From an uncultured bacterium (lineage in GTDB: Bacteria > Verrucomicrobiota > Lentisphaeria > Oligosphaerales > Oligosphaeraceae): DNA of 64,000 nucleotides. Shown one piece after another: positions 7,729-15,723 of this stretch (position 1 is its first letter; every line of letters starts with the position of its first letter). The notes under the pieces were generated by a model. That model was not told the DNA's origin, ran no database searches, and was given only the letters and a program-made list of their open reading frames with translations. The stretch spans positions 39,126 to 103,125 of the forward strand of contig CACYQT010000024.1 in NCBI GenBank assembly GCA_902776645.1, given 5' to 3'. The translations under genes and the position numbers were made by a program.

Positions 7729-8733
7729 ATGAAAACATTGGCACTCGTCGGCTGCGGCCACATCCACACCCCTAATTTCGTCCAGCGGATGGCCGCCCGC
7801 CAGGACATTAAAGTCGCGAAAGTCTGGGACCACAACGCGGATCGCGCAAAAGTGACCGCCGACAAGCTCGGCGCCGCCGTCGCGGAATTCCCGAAAGACA
7901 TCTGGAACGACGCCGCAATCGACGCCGTCGTCATCTGCTCCGAAACGAACCGCCACGAGGAACTCGTCCTGCAGGCCGTCGCCGCCAAGAAGCACCTCTA
8001 TGTCGAAAAACCCCTCGGCTATTCCGCCGCGGACGCGTGGAAGATGGCCCATGCCATTGAGAAGGAAGGACTTATCTTCCAGACTGGTTATTTCATGCGC
8101 GGCCAGTCCATCCACATGTTCCTCAAACAGCAGGTCGCCAACGGCGCGTTCGGCAAGATCTCGCGCATCCGCCACGTCAACTGCCATTCCGGCTCCCTCG
8201 GCGGCTGGTTTGACAAGGAATGGCGCTGGATGGCCGATCCCGCCATCGCCGGCTGCGGTGCTTTCGGCGATCTCGGAACGCACTCCCTCGACATCCTTCT
8301 GTGGCTCATCGACCAAGTTCCCGAAGCCGCCACCGCCTCCATCAAAACCGTCACGAACCGCTATCCGGGCTGCGACGAGACCGGCGAAGGCATCATCAGC
8401 TTCCCCGACGGAACCATCGCCACCGTCGCCGCCGGCTGGGTCGACATCGACCAGCCCGTCCAGCTCGAAATCTCCGGAACGGAAGGCTTTGCCGCCGTTA
8501 TCAACGGACAGCTCTTCTTCACCAGCAAGCATGTCGCCAGCGCCGACGGCAAGAAGCCGTGGACCGAACTGCCCGCCCAATTGCCGCACGCCTTCGAGCT
8601 CTTCCTCGACGCCGTCAACGGCAAGAAAGTTCCGCTCGTCTCCGCGAAGGAGGCGGCCCTCCGCTCCGCCGTCATGGAAGCCATGTACAAAGGTGCCAAA
8701 TCCGGCGTCTGGGTGAAGCCGGAAGTGCTTTGA
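7729..8733 (+). CDS. Gfo/Idh/MocA family oxidoreductase, cytoplasmic
   Basis: A 334-residue dehydrogenase-like protein. The Rossmann dinucleotide loop is near residues 8-14 (GCGHIHTP), the catalytic-type Lys is in VEKPLGYSA near residue 93, and the alpha/beta C-terminal domain has GAFGDLGTHSLDILLWL. It would oxidise or reduce a sugar, inositol or related polyol with NAD(P); the substrate cannot be read from the sequence. The start has AAAAGGAG at 7715-7722. No signal peptide is present, unlike the homologue at 52803. Confidence 0.88.
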   Translation: MKTLALVGCGHIHTPNFVQRMAARQDIKVAKVWDHNADRAKVTADKLGAAVAEFPKDIWNDAAIDAVVICSETNRHEELVLQAVAAKKHLYVEKPLGYSAADAWKMAHAIEKEGLIFQTGYFMRGQSIHMFLKQQVANGAFGKISRIRHVNCHSGSLGGWFDKEWRWMADPAIAGCGAFGDLGTHSLDILLWLIDQVPEAATASIKTVTNRYPGCDETGEGIISFPDGTIATVAAGWVDIDQPVQLEISGTEGFAAVINGQLFFTSKHVASADGKKPWTELPAQLPHAFELFLDAVNGKKVPLVSAKEAALRSAVMEAMYKGAKSGVWVKPEVL

Positions 8734-8750
8734 TATAAGCTATTGTCTTT

Positions 8751-8800
8751 CTAGCGGTTCTAGCGGTTCTAGCGGTTCTAGAGTCTCTAGAATTCGCTAG
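8751..8800. repeat. Phased CTAG array, 9-bp period
   Basis: CTAG begins at 8751, 8760, 8769, 8778, 8787 and 8797: four perfect 9-bp steps and one of 10. Three units are CTAGCGGTT. It starts 17 bp after the oxidoreductase stop. Confidence 0.8.
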
Positions 8801-8822
8801 AAAATTTCAAGAACACATACAA

Positions 8823-8889
8823 AAAAAGGGCTGTTGCTTTTTTGGCAACAGCCCTTTTTGTATAGTGTCGACGGCGTCCCGCCGTCGAC
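8823..8889 (+). terminator. Composite terminator and TCC-triloop hairpin (left copy)
   Basis: A perfect 15-bp stem, AAAAAGGGCTGTTGC (8823-8837) with its complement (8845-8859), ends in T5. A TATAGTG linker then leads to a perfect 10-bp hairpin GTCGACGGCG-TCC-CGCCGTCGAC (8867-8889). It ends the oxidoreductase transcript. An inverted, closely similar copy lies at 17221-17286 on the far side of the accessory island. Confidence 0.85.
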
Positions 8890-8946
8890 TGGGCTGTACG
8901 CGCTCCTGCTCGTCCAGCAGCGCGAAGCACACCACAAAGCCGCATC

Positions 8947-9069
8947 GCGGCGAAAGTATCCCAGCCGTGGGTGAAGTGCGCAACGCGCACGTAACCCACA
9001 GGAAATGCGATATTAACATTAGAACCGTGTAGCGGTGGCAGGATTCCAACCATGGGTGCAACCCCACAG
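8947..9069. repeat. Two related hairpin units, non-coding
   Basis: Unit 1 (8947-9001) begins GCGGCGAAAG and contains a nested hairpin: GTGGGT-GAA-GTGCGC-AAC-GCGCAC-GTA-ACCCAC, followed by AG. Unit 2 (9032-9069) begins GCGGTGGCAG and has the shorter TGGGT-GCA-ACCCCA before CAG. Both share a CCAxCCxTGGGTG core. No coding sequence is seen here. Confidence 0.6.
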
Positions 9070-9070
9070 C

Positions 9071-9105
9071 ATTATGAATTACAAATTATGAATTTTGCAT
9101 TGAAA
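9071..9105. repeat. Heptamer array (ATTATGA)5
   Basis: Five units in exact 7-bp phase: ATTATGA, ATTACAA, ATTATGA, ATTTTGC, ATTGAAA. It covers the 3' end and stop of the RhuM-family gene, so the protein ends in array-encoded residues (MQNS). The same units occur at 47178-47212. Confidence 0.7.
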
Positions 9106-10051
9106 AAGCCCTTACCTTTAGATTCGATATTTCTGATGAGTCCAGTTGTGTGAACGCAAAGCATTTTCGTCCAAGATCCTTCAACGATGCACCGACAAGA
9201 TAGAGTGTCTTGTCATCAATGATAAGAAAGCTGTCATGGAAGTTTGCGCTTTCATGGATTGTCAGTCTACCGTATTGCATGTTGAAGTTGTCTATATCGC
9301 TTGTGCTCAACTTGTTGCCATTTCGTGACGTCACAATCTCCAATGTCACGCCTTTCGACTTCTTCGATAATATATCCAGCGTGATGACATCAACCCAATT
9401 GTCTATGAGAAAAATCGACTGTTTAGCTGAAAGAATAAGCCGTGTAGCGAACACACGGGCGTCGAAGACCTGTCCGTCGTAGAATACGCCTTGTATTGGT
9501 GGTAGCGATGTCTGGACAAAGAAATCCACTTTCTCCTTCAATTCACCGATATCCTGTTCATGTTCCGCCAACCGCCTGTCAACTTTGTCTTCCAATTGGT
9601 TCAAGCGGGAATTGATTGAAAAGCCACGTAGAAGATAATCTTTTAGCACTGCATTGGCCCAACGTCGAAATACAATGCCTTGTGAAGATTTGACCCTATA
9701 GCCAACAGATAAAACAACATCCAAATTGTAATATTCAACCTGATAGACCTTGCCATCTGCGGCAGTTGTCGCAAATTTTGCGACAACTGGAACACGTCCA
9801 TCTTGAACTGGCGCAAATTTTGCGACAGTTGGACTTGTCATCATGCGTTCCATTTTGGAACGCATGCTTGTTTCAGCAAGCTCTTCGACAAGTGCATTGG
9901 CGATGTGCTTACCTATTGTCTTGACATCACGTCCAAATAATTGGGCCATCTGCTGACGATTAAGCCACACCATCTCATCTTCCAGGCGCACTTCCAGTCG
10001 GATTGTTTCATCTGGTTGATAGACGACAATTTCATTCTTTGTCTTGTTCAT
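9086..10051 (-). CDS. RhuM-family protein with PLD-like C-terminus
   Basis: A 321-residue protein. Residues 1-165 match the virulence RhuM family: an N-terminal winged-helix-like part (MVWLNRQQMAQLFGRDVKTIGKHI) and the signature EYYNLDVVLSVGYRV. A VAKFA-VQDGRVP segment is duplicated in tandem just before that signature. After a coiled-coil-like stretch (about 150-178), residues 180-321 resemble a phospholipase D-like fold (HDSFLIIDD ... VGASL), with Ser where PLD enzymes have Lys. RhuM proteins are common in mobile and defence regions; their biochemical role is not established. A broken copy of the N-terminal half lies directly upstream. Confidence 0.75.
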   Translation of the reverse strand: MNKTKNEIVVYQPDETIRLEVRLEDEMVWLNRQQMAQLFGRDVKTIGKHIANALVEELAETSMRSKMERMMTSPTVAKFAPVQDGRVPVVAKFATTAADGKVYQVEYYNLDVVLSVGYRVKSSQGIVFRRWANAVLKDYLLRGFSINSRLNQLEDKVDRRLAEHEQDIGELKEKVDFFVQTSLPPIQGVFYDGQVFDARVFATRLILSAKQSIFLIDNWVDVITLDILSKKSKGVTLEIVTSRNGNKLSTSDIDNFNMQYGRLTIHESANFHDSFLIIDDKTLYLVGASLKDLGRKCFAFTQLDSSEISNLKVRAFSMQNS

Positions 10052-10069
10052 GAGAAGTTCTCCAGAAAA

Positions 10070-10347
10070 GCAGTTGTCGCAAATTTTGCGACAACTGGAA
10101 CACGTCCATCCTGAACTGTCACAAATTTTGCGACTGTTGGACTCATCATCATGCGTTCCATTTTGGAACGCATGCTTGTTTCAGCAAGCTCTTCGGCAAG
10201 TGCATTGGCGATGTGCTTACCTATTGTCTTGACATCACGTCCAAATAATTGAGCCATCTGATGACGATTAAGTCACACCGTCTCATCTTCCAGACGAATT
10301 GTCTCATCTGGCTGATAGACGACGATTTCATTCTTTGTCTTGTTCAT
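10070..10347 (-). pseudogene. Truncated tandem copy of the RhuM 5' region
   Basis: This stretch repeats the first ~280 bp of the intact gene with few changes. It starts with ATG at 10347, has a 12-bp deletion (VRLE lost), then a TGA where the intact gene encodes Trp in MVWLN. It ends at GCAGTTGTCGC, where the intact copy also has a repeat boundary, and runs into AFLENFS before the intact start. The direct repeat could allow duplication or loss by recombination. Confidence 0.8.
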
Positions 10348-10359
10348 TACAATATTCTC

Positions 10360-10795
10360 AATTGGCCATAAAGTTACAAGTAAATTTGTTTTATGAATAT
10401 TATAACATGCTAATAAAGAATATCAAGACATTATATAAAATTTCTTAAAATATCAAATTATATCATAAAAATCATCTCAAATCATACAAAATCATAGAGA
10501 TTATCAAAGAATCATAAAATGTCATAATAAATGATAATAATTGATATTAAATCAAGGTTATAAAAGGCCTGAAATTAGGTTTGATAAATAACTTTCACAT
10601 CTGACAATGACCTAAAAAACGTGAAGTGGCACCTGCCCTCAGAACGCCACTGTCTGAAGGAAGAGACTTGTTTTGCTGTATCCATCATCTCTGAAATGTG
10701 CCCGAAGTCATTGAAAGTTATAAAACATATACTAAATTACATTAGGATTCTTTATGACATTTGGCACATTGTCATAAGGCAGATTTTATCATGGT
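10360..10795. other. A+T-rich stretch with many ATCATA motifs
   Basis: No convincing gene is seen. From about 10450 to 10555, ATCATA or its complement recurs every 10-15 bp in strongly A+T-rich sequence. It looks iteron-like, but no replication or partition gene is nearby. Confidence 0.4.
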
Positions 10796-11049
10796 CAATC
10801 CGCCGTTCTTTCTATCCGTTTGGAGGTGCTTGAGACTGCGTGGAGGATTATGCCTATTATACGTTGCTGGAGAAGCTTGCGAATAAACATGACGATGCCG
10901 CTGCGAAGAAGATTCTGGAGAACGTGAAGGCGTTGGTTTTCATTCCGAACGCAGGAGAACGGAAGTCAGAACATCTGTTGCCGCAGCCGGAACGGCTCAC
11001 CTACCTACGTTGGCTGGTAGTTGAAGCGATCGTACGGTTGATGCGATAG
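10796..11049 (+). pseudogene. Remnant of a DUF4091-type glycosidase C-terminus
   Basis: The frame at 10796 reads QSAVLSIRLEVL; after a one-base loss at about 10832 the next frame continues DCVEDYAYYTLLEKLANK. Together these resemble the SIRLExLRDGxEDYEY segment that ends many DUF4091 (GH123-related) proteins. Everything upstream is missing. It is a decayed fragment beside the RhuM duplication. Confidence 0.6.
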
Positions 11050-11109
11050 CGGCCTATGCGTCCCGCCTGCACCGTGGGATGTGGCACAGGCGGAACGTAC
11101 AACCAGACT

Positions 11110-11916
11110 TCAATAGATAATTTGACAATGGTAATGTACTTTTTTCATTTTGATTGGTTGCGACAGTATCAGCACAGGCTTGAACTGGACTTTTATTTGA
11201 ACCAAGTAGAAACCACCAAACGGCGAAAAAACGCAGTATTCCACGACTGCTGCGTCATTTCCCATTGTCACTCTGGGGGCCGGTTGCCATGACAACAGCT
11301 CTTTCCTTTCATTCTCCGTTAGATATTTTATATCAAACAGTTCATGTTCATATTGGGTGAAATCGTTGCCAAAATACTTTCCCGTAAAGAATTCCTCCAT
11401 ATCATAGATGATTTTTATTTCATTATATCCTGCATGTCTCACGAGATTGAATTGGTCTCCGAGTTCCATAAGCAGGATTAACTCCCATGCTCCTTCTGGC
11501 GTGAAATCGGGGCGGACATTGTCGAGGATGTCGATGTCTTTCGGCATCAAGTCACCAAGACACGTTGGGGAATTGTTCGGTAATCGCGGATCTGTTGATT
11601 TCCTGACATAAAGTGTCGGATATGAACTGAAATCATCGCCCGATTGATAGTAGTCAAGACAAGAACCTTTGGGAAAATGAAGATGAGGAAGGGCTTCCAT
11701 CATTGTGGCGAGTGGAGTGGAATGCCTCCAGAAACAGAACAATCTACAGCACTTCCAGTAGAGTCGCTTGACATGAAGGACAACCGAATAGTCTTCAAAA
11801 ATATCGATCTCGTTAAGCGTTTTCTTCCTTAGGTTGCGAATCGTCTTCCAGAACACCTTTAGTCTTGCAATGAGACGTTCTGATTCGCCATCTCGTTCAA
11901 ATGTTTCATTTGTCAT
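11110..11916 (-). CDS. Hypothetical protein in accessory island
   Basis: A 268-residue protein not recognised. The start MTNETFERDG is preferred because AGGA lies nine bases before its ATG; an upstream in-frame ATG at 11988 lacks support. It is rich in aromatic residues, with a basic N-terminal helix (about 10-35) and an acidic middle (KDIDILDNVRPDFTPEGAWE). No signal peptide or membrane segment is evident. It lies alone in A+T-rich sequence, divergent from mcrB. Defence, immunity or unrelated roles are all possible. Confidence 0.5.
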   Translation of the reverse strand: MTNETFERDGESERLIARLKVFWKTIRNLRKKTLNEIDIFEDYSVVLHVKRLYWKCCRLFCFWRHSTPLATMMEALPHLHFPKGSCLDYYQSGDDFSSYPTLYVRKSTDPRLPNNSPTCLGDLMPKDIDILDNVRPDFTPEGAWELILLMELGDQFNLVRHAGYNEIKIIYDMEEFFTGKYFGNDFTQYEHELFDIKYLTENERKELLSWQPAPRVTMGNDAAVVEYCVFSPFGGFYLVQIKVQFKPVLILSQPIKMKKVHYHCQIIY

Positions 11917-11988
11917 ATCAAAGTTTCCTGGGGCATTCCAAGGATGAAACCAATGATTCTGGATGATATAAATACTATAAGATAACAT

Positions 11989-12469
11989 ATATTATAAAAA
12001 CTGCTTTTCAAACATGAAAGATTGTTCTTGGTCCGTGCATGATGATTTTTCTATCATGAGAGTTGATTTTTTTTATTTTTTGAAAATAATCATATGGTGG
12101 TTGTAAATTTTTCAAGATTCTGGAATTTTCTCAAGTTTTTGAACTATTTCATATAAGCCAACATTGGATTCCCATCCTAAAGGGTAATATTGTACACATG
12201 TAGGATTCAGGTTGATAGTTATTCCTGATAATATGGCGGATTTCCATGAACCTCTTCTCAAAGCAAGAATTTGTAAATATGAAAATACATACTATTGTAT
12301 TCACGATATACTTAGTTGGAATTCTCAATGGTGACAATACCTGAACAGGATGGGCCCAAGTAGTGAAAATAATGCTTCTGAAACAAGATAAATAATCAGA
12401 AATTAGGGTGCAAGGGCAAAAACAGTACTACATTCTTGATCTAAAGTAACAACAATAAGGAAGAGTAAT
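11989..12469. other. Gene-free A+T-rich divergent region
   Basis: About 480 bp between the unknown gene and mcrB with no supported gene. It probably contains both promoters; no clear operator or RNA structure was identified. Confidence 0.4.
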
Positions 12470-14689
12470 ATGGATAATCAATTTAAGTGGGTAAACTTTT
12501 ATATAGAGTTTGCAACAAAATTATTGGAATACAAAAATGATAGAAGTTCTCTAATCAGCAAGATAAAGAATGTGTATTCTGATATCCAGACGAAACTTCC
12601 AACACTCGAATATGACAATAATATGTTAAAGGATATTGATCCTTTTACAATATTTGCGTTATTTAATAAGGGAATAAGTGATAAAAATCGTCTTTCAATC
12701 ATTGGTGGAATAAAGAAAGAATTTGAAGTAGTTTCTGATTTACCTGATACCTTGTATGGTATTCCTTGTGTAAATAATATGATGGCAACATTCTATGCCT
12801 TTGAAGGAAGCAAAGAAAGAAAAGATGATGATATCAACAATCTATGGGAAATGTATGAGGTTGCTATAACTCTTTCTGAAAAAGATACAAATGCAAACAG
12901 AGCATCATTCAGCATTGTATATGATCAAGTTAGAATGCAATATGCAATTCGTTGGAATCTGACAATGGGGCTGTATTGGATTCGACCTTATTCATTTATA
13001 ACTCTTGATTCTTTTTCCAGAGGTTTCATGAGCAATCCTGACAATGTTTCTGATGATGTGGTTGAGGAAATCAAAAAATTGAAGCCATATGACCTTCCAA
13101 CAGCCGAAAAATATCTTTCTATTTGTGACAAGTGCCACTCTGTCATTGCAACAGGGAAATATGGATATTCATCTTTTCCAGAATTTTGTTATAATGCTTG
13201 GACAAAATCTGTAAAAGAAAATGGTAAAACAAAAGAAAACGGTGAGCAAGTTTCTGAAATTGATAAGCCTGTTGAAACGGATAATCTTACTCAAGAAAAA
13301 AACAATAATGCTCTTGGCGATGCTGATGTAAAAACAGTTCGTTATTGGGTTTATGCGCCAGGGGAAAAAGGTTACTTATGGGAGGATTTTTATGATGCTG
13401 CTATCATGGCAATTGGTTGGTCTGAATTAGGGGATTTGAAAACTTATACTAGCAAGTCTGAAATGGTTCAGAAACTTCAGGAAGCATGGGGAGGAAATTC
13501 AACATATTCGAATACAGCATTAGCTGCATGGCAATTTGTCAAAGATATTAAACCAGGTGATGTTGTCTTTGCCAAAAAAGGAGTTACCGAGATTCTAGGT
13601 CGCGGAATTGTTGAATCTGACTATGTGTATGATGAAGATGGTATAGGTGGTTATCCTCACATTCGCAAGGTAAGATGGACGCATAAAGGCTGTTGGCAAA
13701 TTGATGGGTTACCCCAGAAGACATTGACGGATATAACCAATTACACAGATTTTGTAAAAACAATAACTAAGTTCTTCGATGAAGATACTGATTCAGAGAT
13801 AGAAGACACAACGATAAATGCTTATCCAGAATATTCAAAGAAAGATTTTCTTGATGAAGTCTATATGGATGAGAAAACATATAACAAGCTTGCAGGAGTG
13901 CTAAACAATAAGAAGAACATCATCTTGCAGGGAGCTCCTGGCGTTGGTAAGACGTTTGTTGCCAAACGACTAGCGTATTCTATTATGGGCGTAAAGGATG
14001 TTAATCGCGTCATGATGGTTCAATTTCACCAGAGCTATTCCTATGAAGACTTTATCATGGGGTTCAGACCATCGAAAAATGGTTTTGAAATAAAGACTGG
14101 TGCTTTCTATAACTTTTGCAAAAAAGCTGAACAAGATAGCGAAAATAAGTACTTTTTTATAATTGATGAGATAAATCGTGGAAATTTGAGCAAGATTTTT
14201 GGTGAACTATTCATGTTGGTTGAAAATGACAAACGTGGGGAAAAGAATACATTACAATTGTTATATCGTGATGAAAAGTTTTATGTGCCAAGAAATGTTT
14301 ATATTATTGGAATGATGAATACGGCGGATCGAAGCCTTGCCATGCTTGATTATGCACTTCGTAGAAGATTTGCATTCTTTGATTTAAAGCCAGGCTTTAC
14401 TACTGATGGATTTAAAGAATACAAGAACGCATTGAATAACAAGAAGTTTGATAAGTTGATCGAATGTGTTCAAAGTCTTAATGAACAGATTGCAATTGAT
14501 GAATCTTTAGGTGAAGGATTCTGTATAGGCCATAGCTTTTTCTCCAATCTGCCAGCAGATGAAATAATGGATGACAAGCTTCAGGAGATTGTGGAATATG
14601 AGCTGATTCCTTTATTGAAAGAGTATTGGTTTGATGAATCATCAAAAGTGAAAGATTGGAGCGAAAAGTTAAGGAGTTCTGTTAAGTGA
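12470..14689 (+). CDS. mcrB: McrB-like GTPase subunit of a modification-dependent restriction system
   Basis: A 739-residue protein. The N-terminal ~290 residues are an unrecognised module, about 290-430 look like an EVE/PUA-type base-recognition domain (RYWVYAPGEKGYLWEDF), and the C-terminal half is an McrB AAA+ motor. Walker A is GAPGVGKT at 488-495, Walker B FFIIDEINRG near 563, and the family signature MNTADRSLAMLDYALRRRF near 616. McrB translocates on DNA using GTP and works with McrC to cut DNA carrying modified bases. GGAAGAG precedes the ATG. The gene is strikingly A+T-rich compared with the flanking genome, suggesting horizontal acquisition. Confidence 0.9.
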   Translation: MDNQFKWVNFYIEFATKLLEYKNDRSSLISKIKNVYSDIQTKLPTLEYDNNMLKDIDPFTIFALFNKGISDKNRLSIIGGIKKEFEVVSDLPDTLYGIPCVNNMMATFYAFEGSKERKDDDINNLWEMYEVAITLSEKDTNANRASFSIVYDQVRMQYAIRWNLTMGLYWIRPYSFITLDSFSRGFMSNPDNVSDDVVEEIKKLKPYDLPTAEKYLSICDKCHSVIATGKYGYSSFPEFCYNAWTKSVKENGKTKENGEQVSEIDKPVETDNLTQEKNNNALGDADVKTVRYWVYAPGEKGYLWEDFYDAAIMAIGWSELGDLKTYTSKSEMVQKLQEAWGGNSTYSNTALAAWQFVKDIKPGDVVFAKKGVTEILGRGIVESDYVYDEDGIGGYPHIRKVRWTHKGCWQIDGLPQKTLTDITNYTDFVKTITKFFDEDTDSEIEDTTINAYPEYSKKDFLDEVYMDEKTYNKLAGVLNNKKNIILQGAPGVGKTFVAKRLAYSIMGVKDVNRVMMVQFHQSYSYEDFIMGFRPSKNGFEIKTGAFYNFCKKAEQDSENKYFFIIDEINRGNLSKIFGELFMLVENDKRGEKNTLQLLYRDEKFYVPRNVYIIGMMNTADRSLAMLDYALRRRFAFFDLKPGFTTDGFKEYKNALNNKKFDKLIECVQSLNEQIAIDESLGEGFCIGHSFFSNLPADEIMDDKLQEIVEYELIPLLKEYWFDESSKVKDWSEKLRSSVK

Positions 14690-15723
14690 TCAGGATTCAA
14701 AACATCTACTATATGCTCGCCTACGCTTTTGATGTGTTGAATGCGCAGGGATACAAGAATGTAGCCACAGAAGAATTTGAAAATGTAGCTGAACTTTGTG
14801 CTGCAATTCTTGTAGTAGGCATTTGTTCACTGATTAAGAAAGGTCTGGGAAAAGAGTATATTTCAGAGACAGAAGCATTGTCAACATTACGTGGCAAATT
14901 GGATATTTCAGAATCCATTAAAACACAAACTTTTCTGAAAAAGCAAATGATTTGTTCATATGATGATTTTTCTGTCAATTCTTTTATGAATCGGATTATA
15001 AAATCTACGGTTCTTGTCTTATTGAAAGGTAATATCTCAAAATCCCGAAAGAAAGAATTGAGAAAAATCATGGTTTTCTTTATGGATGTAGATGTAATTG
15101 ATCTACACTCTATCAATTGGAATATACAATACAATAGAAATAATCAAACATATAGAATGATAGTTTCTATATGCTATTTGATATTCAAAGGTTTATTGCA
15201 GACTCAATCAGATGGTACAACGAAACTGATGGATTTCTTGGATGAACGAAGAATGAACAAATTGTATGAAAAGTTCATTTTAGAATATTACAAGAAGGAA
15301 CATCCAGAACTGACAGCTAATGCTTCACAAATTTCATGGCAATTAGATGATAATAATTGTGACATGCTACCAGTCATGCAGTCCGATATTATGTTGACAC
15401 AAAATGGAAATGTATTGATTATCGATGCAAAGTACTATTCCCATACCACCCAGAAGCAATATGACAAATATACAGTTCATTCAAACAATCTCTATCAGAT
15501 ATTCACGTATGTCAAAAACAAAGAAGCTGAATTAGCGATGCAATATCCGCATAAAGTTTCAGGTATGTTGTTATACGCTAGAACAGATGAAGAAATATAT
15601 CCTGAAAATGAATATCAAATGAGCGGTAATCAAATCGCAGTCAAGACATTAAATCTTGATTGTAATTTTGATATGATAAAAAGTCAGCTTGATACAATTG
15701 CAGATAAATATTTTAAAGTTTAA
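14686..15723 (+). CDS. mcrC: McrC-like endonuclease subunit
   Basis: A 345-residue McrC-family protein. It begins with GTG at 14686, overlapping the mcrB stop by four bases (GTGA), which indicates coupled expression. The N-terminal half matches the McrBC specificity/McrC type (IQNIYYMLAYAFDVL); the nuclease core is of PD-(D/E)xK type, with D in MQSDIMLT and DAKYY near residue 245. With McrB it would cleave phage or foreign DNA carrying modified bases. Its 3' end overlaps the convergent ATPase gene by 11 bp. Same low G+C as mcrB. Confidence 0.9.
   Translation: MIRIQNIYYMLAYAFDVLNAQGYKNVATEEFENVAELCAAILVVGICSLIKKGLGKEYISETEALSTLRGKLDISESIKTQTFLKKQMICSYDDFSVNSFMNRIIKSTVLVLLKGNISKSRKKELRKIMVFFMDVDVIDLHSINWNIQYNRNNQTYRMIVSICYLIFKGLLQTQSDGTTKLMDFLDERRMNKLYEKFILEYYKKEHPELTANASQISWQLDDNNCDMLPVMQSDIMLTQNGNVLIIDAKYYSHTTQKQYDKYTVHSNNLYQIFTYVKNKEAELAMQYPHKVSGMLLYARTDEEIYPENEYQMSGNQIAVKTLNLDCNFDMIKSQLDTIADKYFKV

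Noticed and set aside
10621..10833. 70-codon frame in the accessory island
   Set aside because: No ribosome site or homology, and it overlaps the decayed DUF4091 remnant in the wrong frame.
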